Below are positions 1 through 9,794 of a stretch of DNA of 29,199 nucleotides, piece by piece. Numbering within the stretch: position 1 is the stretch's first letter; each line of letters opens with the position of its first letter. The position numbers and the translations under genes were made by a program. Below the pieces are notes generated by a model. It did not search any database. It had not been told where the DNA came from and worked only from the letters and a program-made list of their open reading frames with translations. This DNA is from a virus, in IMG/VR virus record IMGVR_UViG_3300009537_000123, positions 1 through 29,199 of that record; one strand, 5' to 3'.

Positions 1-16
1 TTAACTTAATTTTCAT
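1..16 (-). CDS. Start of a further late gene, cut by the window edge
   Basis: Only the first five codons (MKIKL) are inside the window. The call rests on an ATG at 16..14 preceded on the minus strand by AAGGAGGAAAACAA, a near-perfect ribosome binding site like those of the other late genes here. It lies 62 bases downstream of the 1665-aa gene on the same strand, so the late transcription unit continues to the left. Product unknown. Confidence 0.6.
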
Positions 17-78
17 TTGTTTTCCTCCTTTGTTTCTTCAATGAATTTTTCAAATTTAAAAGCCCTATTTTAAATATA

Positions 79-3000
79 TCACTGCCCCCTCTTTTTTCTT
101 ACTTTTTTTATTCTTCGCTCAAGAGATTCCTCTACACTTTCGACATTTCTTTTAATGGCAAGATCCAATCTGCCGTTTAACATAAATTTCGCATCCTTAG
201 CTGAAATATTGACATCTTTAAGAATGGATTTAATTTGAGTCTCCGGCATCCCTAATGCCCTGGCCGCATTAACAACACGCTGAAATTCAATGAAAGTTTT
301 GGCGATGGCCACACGCTTAGGCTCAATCTCTTCACGCTTACCAGCCCTTCTAGCATCATTCAAAGCCCTTCTAAAATCACCCGCTCTAAATCGAAAAGAA
401 ATGGGAAGTTCAAGTTGTGAAACTCTAAAAGGCGTGATATTCGCCACTGCCTCGATTTTGGGATCATAACGACGACCGAACACGGTAGTTTTTTCAGGTT
501 CAAATGATTTATGCAATCTTCTCATGGAAGTAATTGTCCCAGGCTCAACACCTTTCCAGACATGTCCCATGATGTCATTCATTCTATCGTCAAGCGAATC
601 TTGAGGGTTATAGACTCTTGTTCCCCGCTTGGTTTTATTTCGCCTTACATCAATTAAAGCCTGGGCTAAAATCTCTTCACTGAAAAATGGAGTCATAGCC
701 TCAACGCCTGATTCATATACTTTAGATTGCCAATTTTCACCTCTTAAAAAGGCGATAAGAGGTTTTCTTAAATAAGCATGAGGATCCGTATAAGAAAAAT
801 CCACATAGCTATACTTAAGGCCGTTTTTAGATATCCAAGCAATATTGGAGTTTTTAGTCCAAGGCGCCACAAATTCTCTCAAATTTTCATCGTCATCATC
901 TGATACGCCAAGAATATGATTTAATGTTGCTACCAAAGAAGGAATTAATGTCGCTGCAAATATTGCGCCAATTAAACGCTGTACTCCTATTTTTCTTAGC
1001 TTAGGATTTTTTACCTCTTTATTAATAAGATTAATTGTATTTGTTGAAGTCCGCATAACCTCCCAAGGAAAGCTTACAAAAGTTCCTGCAAAAGGAAACC
1101 TTCTTAAAAGCTTTATCGCTTCAGGAACTCTTGAATAATCAGGATAGGTACTTTTTACAATCTCTGCTGAAATTTTTTCAATTTGATTTTCTGAAAATTT
1201 CGGTAACGCTTTACCATATCTTGCTTTTTCATTTTCAAACGCAAATATTTTCCAGAATCCATCCTCAGCCTGATACAAGTTAACCGCAATACTCCCTACT
1301 TTTTTAAATATATTTTTATCGTTTCTATCAAAGAATGAATCAAAATCGCTTCCAGCAGCATCGGCAATAACATCTTTTATTTCACCGGCCGCAACCGCTT
1401 CACCTAAAACCCCAAGTTCTTTTAAGCGTTTAATGTAATCCAGGTATTCAGAATCGGATTTTCTTAATAGTTCTGCAGAAGTTGCCTTAGCCGCATCTTT
1501 AAATTTACCTACTCTCCAATGACCCTGTGCTACAGCAAAACCAGTATTTGAAAAGAAGTTTCTTAAATGAGTAACATGACTACCAACCGTTTTATTGAAC
1601 TTAACAAGACCATTGATTTTCATATAGACCTGAAGCATCCAAGAATTATTTACTCGATTATGATTTTCAAAAGCTTCTGCTATTTCTTTTGTTGTATAAA
1701 TACCATTAAGAGGCTCAAAAACTTTGCTTCCCTCAGCCGCAATTTGCTTTACAAACTTTTGATCGCCAACAACAGTGGCTTCCGTAAAGAAAAAATTTCC
1801 CATTCCTTTGTCCTTAATCTCAGTTAAAAACTTATGATTTTCAATTAACGCCGCCATTTTTTCAACTGATTTAGCATAGTTAACATCGGCTTCTTTATAT
1901 TCACCCCAAAGCGCCCGTATTTCTTTTGGAATTCTTTTTCTTTTTTTAAGAATTCCAAGAGCTTTAGATCCAATTTTAGATCCACTTGCCATAATCGAAA
2001 TTGGCGTATTGGCATTTTCACCTTTAAATAAAAGCTCTTCTATAACGGCTTCAAGCTCATTTTCAGTAAGCTGACGTTCACCTATTTTTTCTCCTTTATC
2101 ATTAAGAATATCTTTTTTATACTCATCTCTCACAAGAGCTTTAGCTTCACTACGAATATGAACAGGAACTCGATTAGCCCATTTAGGATCATCAAAAATT
2201 CGATAGCTACGATGCAACCAAAATCCTAAGTTTTCAGAAATTATTGCTTTTAATTCTCCCTGAACGGCTCCAGATTCCCTTAACTCCAAACTTGTTCCAT
2301 CTGTATGCGCACGCATCGAAGAAAGAACAGACTCAACATCTTGTGATAATTCTCCTTCAATAGGCTCCCCTTTTAAAAATGCATCATGTTGAAACCGTTC
2401 TTTAGGAGTTCTCCTACCTTTCGTGACTTTACGAAATTCTTTTAGTAAAACATCAATTTCAAAAAGGCGGCGGTTCAAAGCTCCTTTTCTTTTTTCCAAA
2501 GATCTAAAAACTTCTTTAGGAAAGTTGCCTTCTTTGGTGAAATATTTTCTAATGAAATTAGTAAATGGCCTAAAACTTATCCGATCCTTAGCCTTTTCAG
2601 TGGCAACTCGAATAAATCCCTTTTGGGCATTGGTCTCCGGTGTAGCAAAATCATCGGGAGAATCCAGCTCATCTCGTATTCTTTTTTGTTTTACCCTTTC
2701 TTCTCTGGCTTCTGCTGGCGGCTTTGCTGGCTTTGCAGCCGGTCTTTCCGCTTCAACCTCAACAACTCTCTTAGTACGCTTACGGATTTCTTGGATGGCA
2801 TCTTGTAGCTCCTCTCTGGTATGTGATTCTATAAACTCAGGATTTTTAGGGTCATTAATTTGGTCCATTAAAGCATTAAATTCATTTGGATCAAGTAATT
2901 CGCCAATTTCTTTTTCAGATAGTGTTTCGATTAACGCCTCACGTTTAAATCGCCTACCTTCAGCGACCTCTTCCTCAAATCTTAATTTAGCTTCATTTCT

Positions 3001-5076
3001 AATTTCTGCTTGACTTAGTGGTGCTTTTACATCTCTAAGACGATTTAGAAGATCTACTTCACCCTCAAAACCAATCTCACTAGCAACCGAATCTATTTCT
3101 AAAATTCCTGGTTGAGGTTTAAAAATAAAATTGAAATTAAGTCCGACCGTTTTTGAAATCTCTCGCCACTCAGAACGGTTTTCTTCGGGAACAAAAACTC
3201 TACTCCTCCCCAAAAAGTCTTTTAAAATCCGAAACGGATTATTAGATTGTTCTTCCTGTATTTGAGAAGTAATTCTACCCAATTCGCCTTTAGGAATTTT
3301 TGTTTCAGGCAATAAAATATCTCCACGCTTACTCTCAATAGCTTCTCTAATAAGCTGTGATCGTGCTGATAAATTAATCGCTTCTTGTATATTCCTAGCT
3401 TTAACCTGAGTACTAATATCAGTATCTAAGCGGTCTCTTTCAGTTTCCAAAGTCTGAAGTTGTCCCTCCGTTGCCGTTTTCCCAAAAGAAACCGCTTCCT
3501 CAGTTGTCCGAAATTCAGGTATTCCTTCTACTTGTAAATCCCTGACCCGCTCTTCGGCCGGCCTGACTTCTTCCGCTTTTTCTTCCCTCGGAATTGCTGG
3601 TTCTCTAACTGGTTCACGTTCCACCTCCTTTGCTATTTGTTCTTCAATTAATCTTTGTCTTTCTTCTAGTTCTTGTTGTCTTTGAAGTTCAACTCTAGCT
3701 GGTAGTTCAATGGCCTCTTCAGTAGTAGGAGCCGGTCTTCCAATAACAGGAGGACGGCCTGTTACTGGGGGAAGTCCAATAGCTCCAGGAAGTCTAATAG
3801 GTGGACCGGTAGGAGTTGGAATAGAAGCAACTTCTCCTGGCAATTCGATTGGTGGTTCAGGAGCAGGCAATGCACGGGGAAAAGGCAACTGTCCAGGACG
3901 AGGAGGGGCTTCAGGTGATGGTTCACCTGGAAAGTCTCGTGTAAAACCTCTTGGCGGAATTTCAAATTCTTCAACCATTGGTCGAGGTTGTACAGCTATT
4001 CCTGCGACTGTCACGCCCCCTCCAACTAAACTTCCAATTAATGCGGATTCTCCTACCCCTGCCAAAGCTGGATCATCGACCGCTGTATTTGCGATTAATT
4101 GCTGAATGGCCTCCTGACTACCTTCTGCACTCATATTTCCAATAACACTTTTAAGTTTTCTTCCTTCTGGAATTCTAGTAAAAATAAACCTATTTAAAAT
4201 CGTATTAACAGGAATATTGGTATAAAAAACTTTAGCCGCATCTTTTCTAGCTTGCTCAATAGGACGCCCTTTTTGCAGTGATCGTTCATAAGTCCCTCCT
4301 GATTCCACAGCAGCTTCCAATACACCGGATGTACTAGCTCCTATTAAAGCAGCTATTCTTGGCGTAGCACGTGCCATTAAAGCTGCGTTCATGGTACCAA
4401 GACCAGGAGTGAAGAAAAAAAGAGTAGAAGCTCCTGCGCCAGCTAATTTTTCAGTAAATGCGGGATCTTCAATTTCTAATTTTTTCGATAAAGATTCCGT
4501 TTTTTGATTTATAAAACGTCCTATTTTGGGTGCTATAATCCTTGTCGCATTACCCAAAAGAGAGCCTTCAGGTGTGCCAACACCTCTTAAAAGAGTAGTT
4601 TCATCATCCTGAAAAGTTTCTAAAAAACTAGCCGCTTGCCTCGTTAAATCAACTGGTGCTTTCGCAATCGCTTTTAATAATCTTGCGCCACGCTCTTCTT
4701 TACGGCCTAATCCCGTTGCTTCTCTAACCGCTTTCCCAGCACCCGTTAAAAATCGGTCAAAGGTAGAAGGAACTATTGGCTCTTCTCCGGGAACCGCCTC
4801 TGCTGGTCTCGCAAAACCTCTTAAAAATTCATCTTCATCTTCGATTCCTTTTGGTACAACAGGTTGAGCCAAAGGAGAAACAGCTTCTTCGGTGACTCCA
4901 AATAAAGCACGGGTATCAAAAATAAGTTCTTCCCCGGTCCTTATGATTTTACCGGTAGGTTCTACTTCAGCAACAACAGGTTTTTCTTCCGGAATTTCAA
5001 ATTGAAAAAGATCAAGCGTATCTTCAATTAAATTTTCAGATCTACGATTTCTTTGTTGTGGTTGTGCTAAAGTCAT
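79..5076 (-). CDS. Very large internal virion / DNA-ejection-type protein (1665 aa)
   Basis: The third and largest of three consecutive ejection-type genes at the end of the tail cluster. Hydrophobic Ala/Gly-rich segments lie near residues 212-232 and 340-362. A proline-rich linker occupies about 370-460, followed by long charged, probably coiled-coil stretches to about 800. The C-terminal third contains a block (NKTVGSHVTHLRNFFSNTGF, then FWKIFAFENEKARYG and YPDYSRVPEAIKLLRRFPFA) that recalls a domain found near the ends of phage polyvalent proteins. Another hydrophobic stretch lies near 1364-1388. I see no lysozyme or transglycosylase motif. In podoviruses a protein of this size in this position is packaged in the head and ejected with the DNA; that role is inferred from size and order. 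The start follows the previous stop by two bases and has no good ribosome site of its own, suggesting coupled translation. Confidence 0.7.
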   Translation of the reverse strand: MTLAQPQQRNRRSENLIEDTLDLFQFEIPEEKPVVAEVEPTGKIIRTGEELIFDTRALFGVTEEAVSPLAQPVVPKGIEDEDEFLRGFARPAEAVPGEEPIVPSTFDRFLTGAGKAVREATGLGRKEERGARLLKAIAKAPVDLTRQAASFLETFQDDETTLLRGVGTPEGSLLGNATRIIAPKIGRFINQKTESLSKKLEIEDPAFTEKLAGAGASTLFFFTPGLGTMNAALMARATPRIAALIGASTSGVLEAAVESGGTYERSLQKGRPIEQARKDAAKVFYTNIPVNTILNRFIFTRIPEGRKLKSVIGNMSAEGSQEAIQQLIANTAVDDPALAGVGESALIGSLVGGGVTVAGIAVQPRPMVEEFEIPPRGFTRDFPGEPSPEAPPRPGQLPFPRALPAPEPPIELPGEVASIPTPTGPPIRLPGAIGLPPVTGRPPVIGRPAPTTEEAIELPARVELQRQQELEERQRLIEEQIAKEVEREPVREPAIPREEKAEEVRPAEERVRDLQVEGIPEFRTTEEAVSFGKTATEGQLQTLETERDRLDTDISTQVKARNIQEAINLSARSQLIREAIESKRGDILLPETKIPKGELGRITSQIQEEQSNNPFRILKDFLGRSRVFVPEENRSEWREISKTVGLNFNFIFKPQPGILEIDSVASEIGFEGEVDLLNRLRDVKAPLSQAEIRNEAKLRFEEEVAEGRRFKREALIETLSEKEIGELLDPNEFNALMDQINDPKNPEFIESHTREELQDAIQEIRKRTKRVVEVEAERPAAKPAKPPAEAREERVKQKRIRDELDSPDDFATPETNAQKGFIRVATEKAKDRISFRPFTNFIRKYFTKEGNFPKEVFRSLEKRKGALNRRLFEIDVLLKEFRKVTKGRRTPKERFQHDAFLKGEPIEGELSQDVESVLSSMRAHTDGTSLELRESGAVQGELKAIISENLGFWLHRSYRIFDDPKWANRVPVHIRSEAKALVRDEYKKDILNDKGEKIGERQLTENELEAVIEELLFKGENANTPISIMASGSKIGSKALGILKKRKRIPKEIRALWGEYKEADVNYAKSVEKMAALIENHKFLTEIKDKGMGNFFFTEATVVGDQKFVKQIAAEGSKVFEPLNGIYTTKEIAEAFENHNRVNNSWMLQVYMKINGLVKFNKTVGSHVTHLRNFFSNTGFAVAQGHWRVGKFKDAAKATSAELLRKSDSEYLDYIKRLKELGVLGEAVAAGEIKDVIADAAGSDFDSFFDRNDKNIFKKVGSIAVNLYQAEDGFWKIFAFENEKARYGKALPKFSENQIEKISAEIVKSTYPDYSRVPEAIKLLRRFPFAGTFVSFPWEVMRTSTNTINLINKEVKNPKLRKIGVQRLIGAIFAATLIPSLVATLNHILGVSDDDDENLREFVAPWTKNSNIAWISKNGLKYSYVDFSYTDPHAYLRKPLIAFLRGENWQSKVYESGVEAMTPFFSEEILAQALIDVRRNKTKRGTRVYNPQDSLDDRMNDIMGHVWKGVEPGTITSMRRLHKSFEPEKTTVFGRRYDPKIEAVANITPFRVSQLELPISFRFRAGDFRRALNDARRAGKREEIEPKRVAIAKTFIEFQRVVNAARALGMPETQIKSILKDVNISAKDAKFMLNGRLDLAIKRNVESVEESLERRIKKVRKKRGQ

Positions 5077-5078
5077 TT

Positions 5079-6128
5079 TTAATCAAACGTCATATCCCTA
5101 AGAACTTCAGCAGTTAATTTTAAAACCCTAGCTTTTTCGGATTCTGAAATATTGGAATTTATGACTTGTCTTCTTAATGCCAAAATATTTAAACGATTCT
5201 GTTCTGTGTTTATTTCAGGAGTTCTTCTTAAATCGGCCTTAAATTCCTGCATATTAGCGATTGCTTTATTGGCAATGGCCTTACTTACCGGATCTGCTTT
5301 CCCTTTTCTTTTTGCGTCTACTTCAAGCTGACGTCTTCTTGAATTAACTTTTGTTAAGGCCAAATTTTTATCAGCTGCCGAAAGTGCAGGATCGGTAAAA
5401 ATAGTATCTTCAACTTCATTTAAATCTCTTAGATTTTTAGCTCCTCCAACCTGAGAAGTAAAAACTGCAAGAGATTCTTTGGATAATCTCTTTTCTTCTT
5501 TTGCTAAACGCTTCTCTTCTCTAGCCTCACGCTTTTCTCTAACCGCCACTTTTTCTTTTCTTTGAGTGGCCTCAATAGTCGCAATATTTGAAATGGCTTG
5601 AGGCAATGTTTCAGGACTTGTTATCGCTCCTAAAATTTGCGCCGTTTTCCCTAGATTTTCAGGCGATGTTAATGTCTTTACTGCCCCGCCAAAATCTTTT
5701 CCTAATTTCCCAAAATCAAAACCTTCAGCCGCTCTTGAAACGGTTTCCAATGCAGGAGTGGGACGTGCCGCTCCGGGCACTTCTTCAATCGTTCCGGGTG
5801 GTAATGCTTCTGATGTAGGCTGACCTCCAAATAATCTTCCCGCAGTTCCTCCAACGGTTGCCCCTCCTAATCCTGCCTGAACAGGTCTAAATGCTCTTCC
5901 TCTAGGCGCTGTAGCCGCCCCTATAGCCGCTCCGCCCAAACCACCTGTAGCCAATCCTGCAACACCAGCTAAAAGCGCATTAAGCGGATTAAATCCTGAC
6001 TTTGCTTCCTCTGCTAATTGCTTTGATCTAGCAGCCCCGAATCGTTTCGCAAACTCTTCTTCACGTCTTCCAAATTCTTGGCCTAATGCTTGAGGATCAA
6101 ATCGTTCTAGTGCGGCCCCGAATGACAT
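5079..6128 (-). CDS. Probable internal virion / ejection protein with glycine-rich membrane segment (349 aa)
   Basis: The N-terminal 45 residues are charged. They are followed by a Gly/Ala-rich hydrophobic stretch at about residues 46-100 (for example LLAGVAGLATGGLGGAAIGA), which looks like paired membrane-inserting helices with GxxxG-type packing. Residues 185-225 are a very basic, Glu/Lys/Arg-rich probable coiled coil, and the rest is helical. This pattern is typical of podovirus ejection proteins, which leave the virion and form a channel across the host envelope. It overlaps the end of the upstream gene by 22 bases and has a strong ribosome site (AAAAGGAGG about 8 bases before the ATG). 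No catalytic motif is visible. The family is not recognised; the role is inferred from composition and neighbours. Confidence 0.6.
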   Translation of the reverse strand: MSFGAALERFDPQALGQEFGRREEEFAKRFGAARSKQLAEEAKSGFNPLNALLAGVAGLATGGLGGAAIGAATAPRGRAFRPVQAGLGGATVGGTAGRLFGGQPTSEALPPGTIEEVPGAARPTPALETVSRAAEGFDFGKLGKDFGGAVKTLTSPENLGKTAQILGAITSPETLPQAISNIATIEATQRKEKVAVREKREAREEKRLAKEEKRLSKESLAVFTSQVGGAKNLRDLNEVEDTIFTDPALSAADKNLALTKVNSRRRQLEVDAKRKGKADPVSKAIANKAIANMQEFKADLRRTPEINTEQNRLNILALRRQVINSNISESEKARVLKLTAEVLRDMTFD

Positions 6129-7231
6129 AGCCTCGTCCTCCTTTTATCTAAAATAAACCCAATGGCATAACAAATGGGAATTCCAATCGCTTCTAAGACT
6201 TTGCCAAAATAATTTGGTTTATCAGTCACATCCATTTTATAAGCCATTTCATAGGCCCAAGCCATGATAATCGGCTTTACGATTGAGGTAGCTAGTTTGG
6301 ATTTTTGCATAAGCCTAACCAATGGTTTTGCCCAGAAGTGATATCCTGAAATCACATAGTGATGAATTCTTTTCGCATATTCGGAATCCGCCTCATATAT
6401 TTCATCAGATAAAAGCCCTTGAGCATGAAGCTCGGTACAAAGCACCTTACCTCCTTTAGGCGCTCCCGCCTGTGCAATTTCTTCTTCTCTTTGCTGAAGA
6501 ACTTCAGGGTCCGGCGCTAATCCGGCATATCGCTCAGGATTAGCAGTGATATCCTCAATTAATGTTTGTCCGGTTAATGCTCTTGTTTGAAGTGCTTGCT
6601 CAGGAGACATACCTCGTGACGCCGCAAAAATCTCTAGTGCTTGCTGTGGATCGGTTAAGAAGTTCGTCACATCTTGAATACCCTGTTCTTGTAGAATACT
6701 CTCGGCCTCCTCACCTCTAAGCTGTCCTCCTCTAACAAGGCTAAACAAATTAGATCTTCTTTCATTGTCCCGTCTTATTTGCTCTTGAAGAGCTGTTTGA
6801 CCTATTTGAGTTCCTACCGCTACGGCAGTAGGCTCAAGCCTTCTAGCCTGACGCTCAAGGGTTTCTCCAATGACTCTCTCCCCTAAGCCGCCTCTGGCCC
6901 CTATATTTTGGCCGAACAACTTACTAGCTAACGCTTCTCCTGTTTCTTCTACGTTCTCTCTTAAAAGTCCGGCTTGCGCTCTAATCCGCTGTTCTCCTAG
7001 ACGCTGGGCTTGTTGAACAAAATCATCAAGGGTTGGCGCTGTTGTTTCTCTAGGTGGCGCTCCTGGTTGTCCAGGTGGTAATGTGGGCTGAACCCCTCTT
7101 GTGATTTCCGGTCTGAATTCTTTTGCCCTTGCTACATTAACTTCTCTTTGTGTAGCTTGTCGTGCTCCTCTAAAAAATGGAGTTTGCGTTCTTTCATCTT
7201 CTCTAACTGCTGCTTGATTTCCAAATGCCAT
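6107..7231 (-). CDS. Virion protein with a conserved C-terminal phage domain (374 aa)
   Basis: The first 250 residues are Gln/Arg/Glu-rich and probably helical, with a short proline-rich linker near 52-66. The C-terminal 110 residues, from KVLCTELHAQGLLSDEIYEA through GYHFWAKPLVRLMQKSKLAT to the end, resemble a domain I know from many tailed-phage virion proteins. Its conserved features are CTEL, GYH-WA-P-V-M and a following hydrophobic/basic segment; its function is not established. The position between the nozzle-like protein and the two ejection-type proteins makes it a likely tail-base or ejected component. The ribosome site AAGGAGGAATTAACA is excellent. The last residues overlap the start of the next gene, as expected in a late operon. 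I do not see an enzymatic signature. Confidence 0.6.
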   Translation of the reverse strand: MAFGNQAAVREDERTQTPFFRGARQATQREVNVARAKEFRPEITRGVQPTLPPGQPGAPPRETTAPTLDDFVQQAQRLGEQRIRAQAGLLRENVEETGEALASKLFGQNIGARGGLGERVIGETLERQARRLEPTAVAVGTQIGQTALQEQIRRDNERRSNLFSLVRGGQLRGEEAESILQEQGIQDVTNFLTDPQQALEIFAASRGMSPEQALQTRALTGQTLIEDITANPERYAGLAPDPEVLQQREEEIAQAGAPKGGKVLCTELHAQGLLSDEIYEADSEYAKRIHHYVISGYHFWAKPLVRLMQKSKLATSIVKPIIMAWAYEMAYKMDVTDKPNYFGKVLEAIGIPICYAIGFILDKRRTRLCHSGPH

Positions 7232-7244
7232 TGTTAATTCCTCC

Positions 7245-8918
7245 TTAAAATCTTCTTCCCAATGGATCTTCCCGGTTCACTCTAAAAATCGGTTCAAATC
7301 CAAATACGGAAACGGGTTTATCTTTTACCGTTTGTTTAAAACCAAATAAAAAATAATGTCCTCTTCCTTGAAGAGACACATTTTGAGAAACAAAAGTATC
7401 TAGTGCGTTCCAGATAGATTGATTCCAGAGCGTTTGGTTCCAAAAAGTTTGAGAATCTGAGTTAGGCTGGATTGATTGCGAGAATCCATCAGAAAATTCA
7501 GGTATATCGGCTCCTAACACAAAAGAATTTACAAAAACATCCAAAGAATTAATGGTATTAGCCAACGAATTCCAGTTGAAATAAGCATATAAAAGGTCCA
7601 TTTGCCTTTCCGAAAACTGAAACCATCCTGTAAATGCTTCATATTCAATCGCCAGCTTGCCGGTAGCATCTATTCGAGTTGGAACTTCCTCAGTAAACGT
7701 ATCATCAACAAAAAGCTCATTGATATATCCATCTTTATGAAACCCGAATAGCTTATTATTAGACCGCCTTACCAGCATATCGGTATAATTCATATTCTCA
7801 GATTCAAAAATAAAAGGCTGAGGCGCTTCTTCTCCGGGCTGAAGCTGCAATAGCTTAGCCGTATCCACCACAAATGTTTTGGTTAAAGTTGTTTCATCTT
7901 TTCCAGGAATATTTAAAATATAATACCGGTCGTGATAAACAGCGGAACATTCATCTAGTGCTGCATCGGAAATGTTATCGAGTTCATCCTGAATCGGAAA
8001 TGAAATTTGAAGCGCATCACTTCTATTCACACTGGGAAGTTTCCCGGCATTACGAATAACATTAGCCGTAAAAAAGCGTAGCGTCTTATCACTTGCTAAG
8101 AAAATAATCCCGGTTTGATCTCCATACTTAACAGCCTTAACCGTTTTTGGTGATCTAGTTCCCACATCAGAATTCATTTTTGGAAAGAACCAATCGGTCG
8201 GCGATTGATCGATATTCAAATGCGCCCATATCCCGGTATCCTTGAAATAGAACATAGCTGAACTTAGCTCTATTTGAGCGACAAATCCGGTTCCATCATC
8301 AGGTGATACTTCGGTATTATTAGTCCCAATCGCCCAATTCTCTAAATTGGTTAAAATCAATGGATCAATCTGAATTTCACTCCAATAAATCGTATGTTTA
8401 TTGGCCCCAAACATCCGGCCTCCAAGTGTGCTAAACGCCATTGAATTTAAATTGGGAGCGGTTATGGTAGCATGAGCAGGAACGGCACCGGAGACTTTCC
8501 TAACACCATCCGTATTATTGGCAATATAAAGCGCTGAACTGGTCTGTGCGCCATACATGACAAAGTGATTTTGGATTCCAGTAGTAAGTCCTGTTGTAAG
8601 CGTACTTATCACATCGGTCGTTTCATTTAAGACTTTTAAATTCCCATTTACATCTACCCAAACTAAAAAATTATCAGTGAGATTATAAAAATAATTTCCA
8701 GCTCCTCTTGCTCTATCGGTGATATCTTTAAGTAACGTGCTGCCTCTTTTGGTTCTTAAAAAAACACGGCTTCCTGATTGAAAATATTCCAAATTTTTAT
8801 TAATGACTAATTGTCCTAAGGGCTGATCTAGGATATTGGACGTTTTATTTAACCCTAAAAAATTCTTTATAGGCTGAGTTTTGACTGCTGTACGTTCTTT
8901 TCCGCTTACAAAAACCAT
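7245..8918 (-). CDS. Putative podovirus tail nozzle / stabilisation protein (557 aa)
   Basis: This is a beta-rich protein of 557 residues with few charged helices. It begins with an extended segment (NFLGLNKTSNILDQPLGQLV) of the kind seen at the N-terminus of gp10-like packaged-DNA-stabilisation or nozzle proteins of short-tailed phages. Repeated aromatic-rich strands follow (for example HTIYWSEIQIDP, FYFKDTGIWAHL, DRYYILNIPGK), consistent with a beta-propeller-like body. It directly follows the adaptor-like gene, with the adaptor stop and this ATG overlapping as TGATG, and precedes the ejection genes, which is the usual order in P22-type tails. The call is a family-level impression plus gene order. 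It could instead be another tail hub protein. Confidence 0.55.
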   Translation of the reverse strand: MVFVSGKERTAVKTQPIKNFLGLNKTSNILDQPLGQLVINKNLEYFQSGSRVFLRTKRGSTLLKDITDRARGAGNYFYNLTDNFLVWVDVNGNLKVLNETTDVISTLTTGLTTGIQNHFVMYGAQTSSALYIANNTDGVRKVSGAVPAHATITAPNLNSMAFSTLGGRMFGANKHTIYWSEIQIDPLILTNLENWAIGTNNTEVSPDDGTGFVAQIELSSAMFYFKDTGIWAHLNIDQSPTDWFFPKMNSDVGTRSPKTVKAVKYGDQTGIIFLASDKTLRFFTANVIRNAGKLPSVNRSDALQISFPIQDELDNISDAALDECSAVYHDRYYILNIPGKDETTLTKTFVVDTAKLLQLQPGEEAPQPFIFESENMNYTDMLVRRSNNKLFGFHKDGYINELFVDDTFTEEVPTRIDATGKLAIEYEAFTGWFQFSERQMDLLYAYFNWNSLANTINSLDVFVNSFVLGADIPEFSDGFSQSIQPNSDSQTFWNQTLWNQSIWNALDTFVSQNVSLQGRGHYFLFGFKQTVKDKPVSVFGFEPIFRVNREDPLGRRF

Positions 8919-9793
8919 CAGCGATTAATCCTGAATCTGAAATGACCGCTAGGCGTAATACTTGATTTTTCATTGATAAGTGCATCTAAAATTTGGGATT
9001 TTTCTTGTGCTTCTGATGAACCAATAATATAAAAATAAAGAGAAGATGCTGCTGTTGCTAGAAGCAACGAATAATCATTCGACCATTCAAGTGTTTGTGG
9101 CTTTTCAACCATGGCTCCCACCTGTGTTGCCGTAGCCCCAGAAGGGCTGCCGGTAAGCGTTTCACCGGCTGCAAAGATTCCGTTTCGTCTAGAGGTCAAC
9201 ACTTCTAAAAATGTAGGATCTACGGTTTGAATTGTTCCCGTTGCCGTTGAAGTTCCGCCAGTTACCGTTTCTCCCACTACAAAGGTTCCCACAACACTGG
9301 TAATATTTAGCTTATCCGTAGCAATAATTTCATCAGGAAGTTTAAAATAATCAAGCCTAATATCATCAGTTCCATTGGCCGAAAAATGACGGTCAAAATA
9401 AAGCTGTTTGCCTCTAACGGCCGCTAAGAGTGGCTCTCCCGTATCATCGGTATTAAAAAAGTCAGTAAATTTTCTTAGCTTTAATTCTTTAAAATTAACA
9501 ATATTTTGATTGGGAAACGGCTTATAAGCTCCTGATCCGTCTTTAATCCAGAGATCTTCCAAAGAAACAAAATCAGTAGGTAAACTAACGACATTTGTAT
9601 TTATAGTTGTCACGACATCTATGGGGTCTTTAAGTAAGTCCAAGGGCTTTTTTCCAAGCTCTAATGAGCGTTGAAGTAAATGCTTGCTACCCTCATTTAA
9701 AGCACGAACTTTCCTATCAATATCTTCATTTTCCTGTTTACCTCGAATAATATTATTAAAAAGTTTGTAGGTATCATTTAATACTAAAGTCAT
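8918..9793 (-). CDS. Probable head-tail adaptor with an inserted duplicated beta module (291 aa)
   Basis: The N-terminal 160 residues fit podovirus adaptor or tail-tubular-A-like proteins. There are alpha-helices at 5-50, then a segment LPTDFVSLEDLWIKDG (71-86) and a strand-rich part ending in LYFDRHF and DIRLDYFKLP. The C-terminus returns to a helical segment (LLLATAASSLYFYI, then EAQEKSQILDALI). Between them, about residues 165-228 hold two copies of one motif, GTFVVGETVTGG and GIFAAGETLTGS, each followed by S-x-A-T-x-T. This kind of module is recurrent in phage structural proteins and probably decorates the surface. The gene sits between a fibre-like gene and the nozzle-like gene, as an adaptor should. 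The start has AGGATAACCTAAA upstream. The adaptor role is inferred; the duplication is seen directly. Confidence 0.55.
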   Translation of the reverse strand: MTLVLNDTYKLFNNIIRGKQENEDIDRKVRALNEGSKHLLQRSLELGKKPLDLLKDPIDVVTTINTNVVSLPTDFVSLEDLWIKDGSGAYKPFPNQNIVNFKELKLRKFTDFFNTDDTGEPLLAAVRGKQLYFDRHFSANGTDDIRLDYFKLPDEIIATDKLNITSVVGTFVVGETVTGGTSTATGTIQTVDPTFLEVLTSRRNGIFAAGETLTGSPSGATATQVGAMVEKPQTLEWSNDYSLLLATAASSLYFYIIGSSEAQEKSQILDALINEKSSITPSGHFRFRINR

Positions 9794-9794
9794 T

